Below, one piece after another: positions 29,001-36,168 of a DNA stretch of 64,000 nucleotides. The DNA lies in assembly GCA_016716185.1 (NCBI GenBank), contig JADJWV010000002.1, positions 2,642,501 to 2,706,500 on the forward strand, in the 5' to 3' direction. Positions within the stretch are counted from its first letter, which is position 1, and the number at the start of each line of letters is the position of its first letter. The notes below the pieces were generated by a model. It did no database searches and was not told the origin of the DNA. It worked only from the letters and a program-made list of their open reading frames with translations. The DNA is from Saprospiraceae bacterium. Lineage in GTDB: Bacteria > Bacteroidota > Bacteroidia > Chitinophagales > Saprospiraceae. A program made the translations under genes and the position numbers.

Positions 29001-29985
29001 CAATAACAGTTGGAGGAGCGAGTAAGGCTGTTCCAGAACATTTCCAAACATCCGTACTTATGGTGATGTTTAGTGCACAAGCTACAATGGGTCCGCGCTC
29101 ATCGACGATTTTGATCACCTGATAATGCGTGAACACATTTTGTCCGCTGGGTTGGCACCAATCGACGTAAGTCCATTTTCTTAAGATTTTAAACGTTTTT
29201 GGACAAACCGGCAGGATCTGATCTTCATAAGAGACTGCAATTTTGCAAACACTCCAATCCGGATAAATGGGTTCTCCTGCAACCGTTGGAACACCAGTAA
29301 CGGCAGGAGGAGGGACGGTATCCAGATCCAGGCAATCAAAAATCGTATCTCTTGGCCATTTTAAGTCAAGCAGTGGATCAATTTTCCGAAAATAAACACA
29401 TTGTTCACAAGTATCCGAACGGTTACCACTTCTGTCGGTATAGTAATAAGTGATTACGCGTTTACCAATGACATCCGGAGTAGAGTCGCAATCAAATTTA
29501 ATGATTACGTCGGAAATCACGTGACGGGTTGTGTCGGAACAGTTGTCCATAACCAAAGGATTTTCGAGAATGTAATTCTTCTGGTTGCAGAAAACGGTAT
29601 CCGGTTCCGGACAGCGAATGACCGGTGGAAATTTATCTTCTACATAAATGGAACCCCAACAAGAATTATTACCCAGGTAGACTGCTACCGTAAGTGTTTT
29701 TCCAATGTGGATGGAGGTTACTGTTGCGTTGGGTATTGGAACACCATTGGTTCCAAAAACCACAACAGTATAATTGCAACCAACACCGGGATCCTCGAGG
29801 ATCATATCCGGAGTAATGATTGCCTGACAGCTCCCATCGACGGAGACCTGTACCAGGTCGTCGCAAGCCAAAGGGCACTGTGCTAAATTTTCCTGAACAT
29901 GTAGAAAACACATCATGCAGATGGACAGCATCCATCGCAGGGCTGGTTTAATGGGTAACAGGATTGTAAATGTTTCCTTTCTCAT
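26044..29985 (-). CDS. HYR/dockerin-like T9SS type A cargo protein (1313 aa)
   Basis: Predicted secreted surface protein. The start is the ATG at 29985 (MRKETFTILLPIKPALRW), which gives a normal signal peptide ending near ENLAQ; an upstream extension of the frame would add 27 unlikely residues. The N-terminal module (LACDDLVQVSVDGSCQAIIT) is shared with the left-edge protein. At least six HYR-like units follow (VEDKFPPVIRCPEPD, VEDKIPPIAVCDQK, VQDKLAPFIYCPPD). A regulatory-like beta domain precedes a dockerin-like pair at about 965-1022 (GVSTYDIVLIQKHILGI; AADVNASCSVTAADI), then a cohesin-like domain. The last 85 residues are a type A sorting domain (LYQNQPNPFKETTTVSFDL...DTKRLILIR). A terminator lies 27 bp after the gene, and a response-regulator gene ends 94 bp before it. 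Confidence 0.9.
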   Translation of the reverse strand: MRKETFTILLPIKPALRWMLSICMMCFLHVQENLAQCPLACDDLVQVSVDGSCQAIITPDMILEDPGVGCNYTVVVFGTNGVPIPNATVTSIHIGKTLTVAVYLGNNSCWGSIYVEDKFPPVIRCPEPDTVFCNQKNYILENPLVMDNCSDTTRHVISDVIIKFDCDSTPDVIGKRVITYYYTDRSGNRSDTCEQCVYFRKIDPLLDLKWPRDTIFDCLDLDTVPPPAVTGVPTVAGEPIYPDWSVCKIAVSYEDQILPVCPKTFKILRKWTYVDWCQPSGQNVFTHYQVIKIVDERGPIVACALNITISTDVWKCSGTALLAPPTVIEECSRTTVKVGYKIASQNGSPTYEGTSNANVTKLPNGLYSISDLPLGLNWVIFQVTDECGNYTDCATEVYVEDKIPPIAVCDQKTVVTLTIDGTAKVEALTFDDRSHDNCGVLRYEVKRMDDGVPCNTPNGDQWGPYVHFCCADIGKTLMVGFRVWDVHGNSNTCMVEIEVQDKLAPFIYCPPDITVSCEFDYADLSVFGTVRNNPADRKAIDIKDAHLDYSAPLIDGYAYDGCGVEVTETVTTDLKCGQGYIYRKFEAKDPGGLVSTCTQRIRIIDFTADNVTVKWPLDYLSNSDCLSKPQLTPDITGKPWVYGADKCANVVVTYDDLVFTLDPDACLKILRKWIVIDWCVWNPNSQGSPGYWTWTQVIKITNTVPPTFITSCNNRTIDVFGPGCQGALDIAAAATDDCTDSSDLVWHHHIDLFNDGVYDSAFVGPGKVASGIYPVGVHKVTFTVWDACNNKSTCTYLLTVRDGKKPTPYCIGHIVTTVMPSTQSVEIWAKDFNINSEDNCTPKDSLKYYFLINGRFEPSMLFTCSNIGINIVRVYVVDQAGNSDYCEVQLDVQDPNKVCPTGLTIQGKITTITDSPVDGVSAIWERPSPAGTNTTYTDKNGLFTFNYITPGMNYNIRAEKTNGNYVNGVSTYDIVLIQKHILGIQTFDSPYKYLAADVNASCSVTAADISEIRRLILGITNKFEKSPNWRFVPVNSAVPSPMDPCGFKSVINYNLINRNQLTADFYGLKMGDINIDVDASNVQQSTVRTANKRLLVLDDKALEAGKEYRIPVYISHATQIEGMQLSMIADGRKIEWLALEPGKIKLTDDDYKIEQNEVRLALGHQTSYQLGANEIAFYLVVKPKVAIEKTNWLSISKTLVPECYNEQLEIMNMELKIRNEISTEFASGSVLYQNQPNPFKETTTVSFDLSKNQEVEFIAYELDGKVIYKSRKFYQAGRHELVLKSSELNTYGVFFLQMNTVDFTDTKRLILIR

Positions 29986-30079
29986 TTTAATTCGGTTTAA
30001 AGGATTGAAGTAAATCAGTTTGTTATTAATAAATATTATACTCAACAATGGACCCAAAGGCCCCAAGTTTTCAATTTTG

Positions 30080-30739
30080 TTAAAGCAAATTATATTCGTA
30101 AGCTACTTTGATCAGTCCGGATGCATTTCTGACGTTCATTTTTCGCATCAGACTTTTTCTGTGTGCACTTACGGTGTCTTTGCTTATAAATAGCAATGCA
30201 GCTATGTCTTTATTGGATTTCCCTTTAGCTACCAACTCGAGAATTTCTTTTTCTCTTTTTGTCAGATGTTGAGAAGCATTAAAGCGATTGACCGTTAATT
30301 TGGATTGAAGATTTTTCCGGTTAACATCTGTTAGTTTGATATCCCTTCCTGTAAAAATCTCACCCTCCATCACTGTTTCAATGGCTTTTTCCAATTCTGC
30401 CAGGTCTGCATTTTTTGAAAGGAACCCATCGGCCCCTTTTTTGAGGACATCTCTCGCAATTTTGGCATCCGTATACATACTAATACACAGGATCCTGAGT
30501 TGCGGATGGAGTTCTTTGAATTTTGGTATCATTTGTCCGGCATCAGCATCTGCCAGATTCAGGTCCAAAAAAAGGAGATCTACGGATTCAGGATTGAGGA
30601 GCCGGAGGGTTTCTGTAATGTTTCCTGCTTCGCCAGCGCAGGAAAGAGAAAGCCGACTTTCGATCTGATCGAGCAGCAATCTGAACCCTTTTAAGAAAAG
30701 CTGATGATCATCTGCCACTACATATCGGATCGCATCCAT
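30080..30739 (-). CDS. NarL/LuxR-family response regulator
   Basis: Two-component response regulator that binds DNA. The receiver domain spans about 5-125, with the acidic pair D10-D11, the phosphorylated aspartate D59 (DLLFLDLNLAD), a serine near 86 (ILCISMYTD) and the conserved lysine in FLSKNAD. A GerE/LuxR helix-turn-helix fills about 154-219 (LTKREKEILELVAKGKSNKD, DTVSAHRKSLMRKM). Length (219 aa) is normal. No histidine kinase is encoded in the window, so its partner is elsewhere. It lies upstream of the 1313-aa HYR gene on the same strand with a 94-bp gap, and may be cotranscribed with it or control surface genes nearby; its targets cannot be read from the sequence. Confidence 0.93.
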   Translation of the reverse strand: MDAIRYVVADDHQLFLKGFRLLLDQIESRLSLSCAGEAGNITETLRLLNPESVDLLFLDLNLADADAGQMIPKFKELHPQLRILCISMYTDAKIARDVLKKGADGFLSKNADLAELEKAIETVMEGEIFTGRDIKLTDVNRKNLQSKLTVNRFNASQHLTKREKEILELVAKGKSNKDIAALLFISKDTVSAHRKSLMRKMNVRNASGLIKVAYEYNLL

Positions 30740-31090
30740 GAATTAAGTCCCGGTTTTTTTGAACATATTATAAATAAGCAAAATAAGTGCCAAAAGACCC
30801 GGAGCGGGGCACTACAAGCGAATAGGATTTCGGCTATGTTGTACTAAATTTAATTTATAAATAAGATTATCAACCATTTATACATAATATAAATAGTTAA
30901 TATTAATATAAAATAAATGATAAAAATATTTTATGTGTTCATGAGAAGAACCTGGTTTGGAAGTATAACCGGGCTATAAGACTGATATTGCTTCTCATTT
31001 CTGGCTTTAAAAGAAAGATCAATAAAGGGCCAAGTAATTGATAATCAGTAATTTATTGGAATACGAAGCATCGACCCATACATTGATGAT
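30740..31090. other. Intergenic region without genes
   Basis: This 350-bp stretch, very AT-rich around 30840-30940, should contain the promoter of the response-regulator gene. It also follows the end of the glycosylasparaginase gene, but no terminator hairpin is evident. No gene was seen. Confidence 0.5.
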
Positions 31091-32062
31091 CTACGACAAA
31101 AGGGATTCGGCATTCAAAAGTTCAAACCCTTTTTTGCTGAATATGGATGCCTGGAAACCGGGCAAAAGTGAAAAAGCACCGATTTCGCCTTTTTTATTCA
31201 TAGCTATATAGCCAACCTGGAAAGGTTCGGTTGAATTGATGGACATAAGCCTTTTGATGGCTTCTTTGCAGGCCTTTTGGGGATGCATCCCTTGCCTCAT
31301 CATTTCAACAATAGAGAATGCCCCAACTTTTTTCAGGACTGCCTCCCCCAATCCCGTCGCGGTAGCTGCTCCAATTTCATTATCGACATACAAGCCTGCA
31401 CCGATGATCGGGGAATCACCAACCCTACCCCGCATTTTAAAAGCCAGTCCGCTGGTCGAACAGGCTCCCGATAAATCACCGCTTTGATCCAATCCAAGAA
31501 TTCCAATGGTATCGTGGCGCTCGCTATTGATAACCGGGCTGTATTTGGATTTCACCTTCCAGTTATCGTAGGCTTTCCGTGCTTTGTCGGTCAATAAATT
31601 CTCAGTTATAAATCCTTGCTCCTGTGCAAATTGACTGGCTCCAAGCCCTGCAAGGATGACATGGGGAGTCTGCTCCATGACCCTCCTTGCCACAGAAACT
31701 GGATGTTTGATGTCCTCTAAAAAGACTACAGAACCAGCATTGCCTTTTGAGTCCATAATACAGGCATCCAGGGTAACCTTGCCTTCCCGATCCGGAAATC
31801 CTCCATAACCCACTGAAGTATCTTCCGGGTCGGACTCCGGTACCCGGGCTCCCGCCTCGACGGCATCAAGTGCCGACTTACCTATGCTTAGCTCATTCCA
31901 GGCCTCAGATACTGCATTTTTGTTATTCCAGGTGGCAATGATCAGAGGCTTCCTGGATTTTTTTGATGCAAATTCCAATTCCTGGGCTATACCTCCCCAA
32001 AATTCAGCTGCTCCGAAACCAAGCAACGAACTGGCAGAGAGAAAATTTCTACGGTTCCACAT
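31091..32062 (-). CDS. N4-(beta-N-acetylglucosaminyl)-L-asparaginase (glycosylasparaginase)
   Basis: Ntn-hydrolase that cleaves the bond between asparagine and N-acetylglucosamine in glycoasparagines, the last step of N-glycoprotein breakdown. The self-cleavage site is clear: H-D-T-I-G, with T185 as the new N-terminal nucleophile. Further family motifs are GACSTSGLAFKMRGRVGDSP and GAGLYVDNEIGAATATGLGE. The N-terminus (MWNRRNFLSASSLLGFGAAE) has a twin-arginine signal, so it is exported folded. I chose the ATG at 32062, which overlaps the stop of the GH92 gene by one base (TAATG) and puts the arginine pair near the N-terminus; an ATG at 32074 would add four residues. Translational coupling to the GH92 mannosidase fits a joint role in glycoprotein use. 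Confidence 0.92.
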   Translation of the reverse strand: MWNRRNFLSASSLLGFGAAEFWGGIAQELEFASKKSRKPLIIATWNNKNAVSEAWNELSIGKSALDAVEAGARVPESDPEDTSVGYGGFPDREGKVTLDACIMDSKGNAGSVVFLEDIKHPVSVARRVMEQTPHVILAGLGASQFAQEQGFITENLLTDKARKAYDNWKVKSKYSPVINSERHDTIGILGLDQSGDLSGACSTSGLAFKMRGRVGDSPIIGAGLYVDNEIGAATATGLGEAVLKKVGAFSIVEMMRQGMHPQKACKEAIKRLMSINSTEPFQVGYIAMNKKGEIGAFSLLPGFQASIFSKKGFELLNAESLLS

Positions 32063-34923
32063 TATTTTACCCATTTAATTTCGTCACAAAATAACCAGGA
32101 ATCACCACCCGCACCCAGATGCCAGGAAGGCATTTGGCCGGCATTTTTGGCCTTTATCCTTGCGAATCTGATTGACTGACCGGGATTAAAATTGTACGTT
32201 TTGGTAAGAGAATGCTCCGTATCCAAAGGAATTTCAGTTTTTGCAACGAAAGGAACAGAATAACTTTTTCCATCCAAAGAATATTCAATACTTACCTCTG
32301 AAGGCAGCAGGATCCAGGATTTTTGATCCTGCAGAAAACGAATTTGAATGTTTCCGGAGTTTTGCACCTCGTCAAACTCTAATTCTGCAACCAGGTCTTG
32401 CGCCTGAAAACCCTGCCAAAACCCATCCCGGTAATCTTCACTACCATGGACGCCATCAATCAGAGCGTCTGGTCCGGTAGCTGCATACTGATTTGCATAA
32501 GTTGATGTCAAAGTCAGTTTGATCCCATTAGGTTTTACAAAAAAGTCAGCTTTTTGCCAACTCCGTCCGGATTCTTCTTGTTTTAATTTAAAATAAAGTG
32601 TAGTTGGTTTATAAATCACAATGGGCTGTTTATAATCATAAACAGGACCCCTTGTAGTATCAAAACTATAAACCATATCTAAATTCTGCACGGAAGCCAG
32701 TTCAATTCGATTCGAATCTTTGAACACCTGATCCCCTTTCAAAATATAGGGGGCAATTCTGTATAAGGGTTCTTCACTCGGAAATTCAGCAAGCTTTTCA
32801 TTCAAGGCCCGCTTCGCTAACGAAAATTCAAGCACGTCACCTTCACTTAAAGAAAACCGGTAACCCGGAAAGGACCCATTTTTTTTAAAAACAGAAACAT
32901 ATTTATTTTTTGCCGAAATGTTACTTTGAATCTGAATTGGTTTTTTACCAGGCACTTTAATTGTTGCATGGCGGAATGAAGGAACTCCCAAATCGTAAGT
33001 GGCGTGAAAAGGATGAACAGGATAAAATCCAAGTGCACTAAAAACATACCAGGAAGACATTTGACCGCAATCCTCATTGCCAATCAAACCGTCAGGAGAA
33101 TTTTTATAAAATTGTTCCTTTATCGCGCTTACATATCTCTGTGCTTTTTCCGGTGCCCCGACATAATTATACAAATATGCATAGTGATGACTGGGCTCAT
33201 TTCCATGGGCATACTGACCAATCAATCCGGTAATATCCGATTGAACTCTTCCCGTCATTTTACTTTCGGAAGTAAATACTTCATCCAATTTCTTATGCAT
33301 GACATGACTTCCTCCCATCAAATTCATCATGCCTGATACATCGTGATGCGCTCCAAATAAATATTGGTAGGCATTGGCTTCAGTGAAATGAAAATTCACT
33401 TCTCTGGGATCAAAATCAGCAATAAACTTCTGGTTTAATTTGGCTTGAAAAAAACCTGTTTTCGGACAAAATAAATTTCTGTAACCATAGGGCGACAAAG
33501 ACCTGTCTACATCCGCACGAATAAATTCAGCAGCTGCAAAGTCCAGACTATTTTCTATAGTTTTGGATACAGATTCAGACTCTTCATTGGACGCAATAAA
33601 ACCTTTGTGCATAAACTTCAGTCCGGAATTATTCCCAAACATCAACGAATTTTTGACGGCTTCTTTAGCCAGTAGCGTATCAAAATTAAAATCGTTGTGA
33701 GCAAATGCATTTGCGATCACGGGAATTGCATGGTTTCCTATCATACACCAGGTTTCATTCCCCGCAAGTTCCCACACGGGTAATTGTCGAGATGCCTGAT
33801 ATTGTCTAAGAAAGGTTCGGATAAATTTTGCATTGTAATCCGGATAAATGAATTGATATAATGGATGTGTGGAGCGGTATGTATCCCAAAGAGAAAACAC
33901 TGTGAAATGATCATCGATTTCGGCGATATAAATATTCTGGTCCATTCCCCTGAATCTTCCATCTGCATCCTGAAATAAACTTGGATGAATGAGATTGTGG
34001 TATAATGCTGTATAAAAAATTGTCTTTTTAGTCCGGCCCTTATCTTCGATTTCGATCCGAGACAAAAGTTCATTCCATTTATCTTCAGAGGATCTCATCA
34101 TTTCTTCAAAATTGAATTGATCCCAATCGGCTTCCAGATTTAATGAAGCACCGTTTGCATCTACGGCTGATATGGCGACATGCAGCTGCAAAATCTTTGA
34201 TCCGTTATTTTCAAAGACCAAACACATTTGAGTCGAATCGGCATTAAAAAAAGAAGAAATAATTTTCTTATCAAATTGAATATTGAAAAAAAAATGCTGG
34301 TTTTTTGCCCAGGATGAAGATTGTCTGAATCCTTCAATTCCAGTTGAACTCAGATTGGTAATTCCGGAAGACACCAAAGGATCCCTGTGTTTTAAATCCA
34401 GAATCAACCATTGGTTTTTAGGATCTTCATATGTATACCGGTGCATCCCGGTGCGCTTTCCAACAGTCATTTCAGCCCAAATGGAATATTTATCAAGTTT
34501 GACTTTGTAATAGGCCGGACTTGCAAATTCATTTTCCTTCTTAAATGTTGATCTGTAAACTGAATTCGAAAAAATATCTTCCGGAATAAGTCCTTGTCCT
34601 GGCATGATCAACAGATCGCAGTAATCTGCAACTCCGGTACCGGAAAGATGTGTATGGCTGAATCCATAAATCAAAGAGTCCGTATAGTGATATCCGGAAC
34701 ATCCGTCCCAACCTTCGAGCCGGGTATCCGGACTGAGTTGCATCATCCCAAAAGGATAACAGGCTCCGGGAAATGTATGTCCATGCCCTCCCGTTCCAAT
34801 GAACGGATTGACAAATGTATTGTAGCCAGTTCTTTGGCAGGAATTCAGCAATAGTATTACACAAAATAAAGATAGAAATAAAACGGCAGGAAATTTTGAG
34901 TTCAGTTTAGCATTTGATTTCAA
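32062..34923 (-). CDS. GH92 family alpha-mannosidase lipoprotein (953 aa)
   Basis: Glycoside hydrolase family 92 enzymes are calcium-dependent exo-alpha-mannosidases that trim mannose from N-glycans. The family opening is clear (NPFIGTGGHGHTFPGACYPF, GFSHTHLSGTG), as is the C-terminal catalytic part (GNEDCGQMSSWYVFSALGFY). A lipoprotein signal (LFCVILLLNSCQRTG) predicts an anchored enzyme. The last 130 residues look like an F5/8 type C (carbohydrate-binding) domain (ALIDGVHGSEDYRDGFWQGF). The start is a TTG at 34923: the frame is closed further upstream and no ATG occurs before the lipobox. It is preceded at 63 bp by a TPR-like membrane protein gene and overlaps the glycosylasparaginase gene. 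Confidence 0.92.
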   Translation of the reverse strand: MKSNAKLNSKFPAVLFLSLFCVILLLNSCQRTGYNTFVNPFIGTGGHGHTFPGACYPFGMMQLSPDTRLEGWDGCSGYHYTDSLIYGFSHTHLSGTGVADYCDLLIMPGQGLIPEDIFSNSVYRSTFKKENEFASPAYYKVKLDKYSIWAEMTVGKRTGMHRYTYEDPKNQWLILDLKHRDPLVSSGITNLSSTGIEGFRQSSSWAKNQHFFFNIQFDKKIISSFFNADSTQMCLVFENNGSKILQLHVAISAVDANGASLNLEADWDQFNFEEMMRSSEDKWNELLSRIEIEDKGRTKKTIFYTALYHNLIHPSLFQDADGRFRGMDQNIYIAEIDDHFTVFSLWDTYRSTHPLYQFIYPDYNAKFIRTFLRQYQASRQLPVWELAGNETWCMIGNHAIPVIANAFAHNDFNFDTLLAKEAVKNSLMFGNNSGLKFMHKGFIASNEESESVSKTIENSLDFAAAEFIRADVDRSLSPYGYRNLFCPKTGFFQAKLNQKFIADFDPREVNFHFTEANAYQYLFGAHHDVSGMMNLMGGSHVMHKKLDEVFTSESKMTGRVQSDITGLIGQYAHGNEPSHHYAYLYNYVGAPEKAQRYVSAIKEQFYKNSPDGLIGNEDCGQMSSWYVFSALGFYPVHPFHATYDLGVPSFRHATIKVPGKKPIQIQSNISAKNKYVSVFKKNGSFPGYRFSLSEGDVLEFSLAKRALNEKLAEFPSEEPLYRIAPYILKGDQVFKDSNRIELASVQNLDMVYSFDTTRGPVYDYKQPIVIYKPTTLYFKLKQEESGRSWQKADFFVKPNGIKLTLTSTYANQYAATGPDALIDGVHGSEDYRDGFWQGFQAQDLVAELEFDEVQNSGNIQIRFLQDQKSWILLPSEVSIEYSLDGKSYSVPFVAKTEIPLDTEHSLTKTYNFNPGQSIRFARIKAKNAGQMPSWHLGAGGDSWLFCDEIKWVK

Positions 34924-34986
34924 TGAGAAAATAGTTTAGTTAATGAAAGAATTTTGCATTCCATTTGTGAATCAGGTCTGGCATGA

Positions 34987-35592
34987 TTATCTCATTCTTG
35001 GCATTTTTCGTTTACCACCGGGACGAAACATCATTCTTTGGTCCATTTGCCCTGCCATCTTCATCCTTCCCTGTTGTTTCATCACATCATCGAGCATTTT
35101 CATCTGATCCTTAAATGCATCGATTGTAATGTTTAATTTTTTAAGTTCCCTGTATGCATTATTAGCTTGAGTCATTCTGTTTTTGGTCAAATGAATATTG
35201 ATCATTTGAATGAGGATCATGGCCTTTTCATTATCTGAAGGCAATTTGAGAGATTGTGCTTTTGTCAACCAGGATTCTGCTTCTTCAGTCTTATTTCGTT
35301 GCATGGCTATGCTGCCTTTGATCAGAAAATAGTAAGCTCTGTTGGTTACATAGAGCAAATTGGGAAACAGCGTTAAGGCCAACCTTTTTTCGCAGGCTTC
35401 AAAGTCGGTTGATTGCATAAACATGGCAGCAGATTGCACCGTACCCAGTAAAACATAACTGACCAGCAAGATCAGGCCAATAAGCAATAAGGGAAATGCA
35501 TACCAAAAACCGGTTGTAAATGCCAGAACCAGGCCCCCACCCAGGAATAATGCGATCAGGGCAAATTTTAAATAAATATTAAGTGTAAACAT
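34987..35592 (-). CDS. Membrane protein with TPR-like helices, unknown function (201 aa)
   Basis: Not recognised. Two hydrophobic segments at about 8-27 and 30-50 (LALIALFLGGGLVLAFTTG-like and FPLLLIGLILLVSYVLLG) are followed by helical pairs with TPR-like spacing (AYYFLIKGSIAMQRNKTEEA, AESWLTKAQSLKLPSDNEKA, MTQANNAYRELKKL). The last 30 residues are rich in Met, Arg and Gln (MKMAGQMDQRMMFRPGGKRK). An inner-membrane protein with a cytoplasmic helical domain is likely. It is the first gene of the minus-strand glycan operon (63 bp before GH92), although its part in glycan use is not evident and the link may be only positional. Confidence 0.7.
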   Translation of the reverse strand: MFTLNIYLKFALIALFLGGGLVLAFTTGFWYAFPLLLIGLILLVSYVLLGTVQSAAMFMQSTDFEACEKRLALTLFPNLLYVTNRAYYFLIKGSIAMQRNKTEEAESWLTKAQSLKLPSDNEKAMILIQMINIHLTKNRMTQANNAYRELKKLNITIDAFKDQMKMLDDVMKQQGRMKMAGQMDQRMMFRPGGKRKMPRMR

Positions 35593-36168
35593 AGAGACTT
35601 TCGAAATTAAGAATGTAAAGGTAAATCAAAGCTGTAATAAAATAAAAGTCAAATGGATTGTGTAGACAGACATCTCAGGACTTCTGTACTTCCCAATGAA
35701 ATAATATTCATTAATTCTTAATCGGAGGGAATAAGACGTTCTATAAGGTTAATTTTTAAATAAGGCAGATTCTGATCCCTTGCTCAGGCAGAAATGAACA
35801 TTTATTCTCATATTCCAATGAACCTAATCATTTAGAATATTGAATAGTACCTGGATGGCATCCGTTAGAAATTTCTCTTGGAATTTGAATTTCAGACACG
35901 CATCTCCGCCTTTACATTTTCAATTTTTCTGATTTCGGGAAATCAATGTGTCGCGGGAGCTTGATATTACAACCCATCCAAACTGATTTCCGATAAGTAA
36001 AATCTCCCGGTATAACAAGAATTCCAACTGTTAGCACGTAAAAATAACGGTGCTGACAATTCGACCCCCGGTGAAATCCTCAATTTAAAAATAGGTATCT
36101 TTGTACAATAAATAAAATGCTGCGAAGTTCTTAAGGATTGAACTTTACCAGGCAGAATTTACCAAACC
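35593..36168. other. Intergenic region between divergent glycan genes
   Basis: This 576-bp gap lies between the minus-strand TPR/GH92/asparaginase operon and the plus-strand GH20 gene and should hold both promoters. An inverted repeat (AGCAC ... GTGCT) lies at 36033-36055, upstream of the GH20 -7 element. No gene seen. Confidence 0.5.
36096..36103 (+). promoter_or_regulatory. -7 promoter element (TATCTTTG) for the GH20 gene
   Basis: TATCTTTG matches TAnnTTTG and lies 65 bp before the ATG at 36169. No clear TTTG is seen at -33. Confidence 0.5.
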
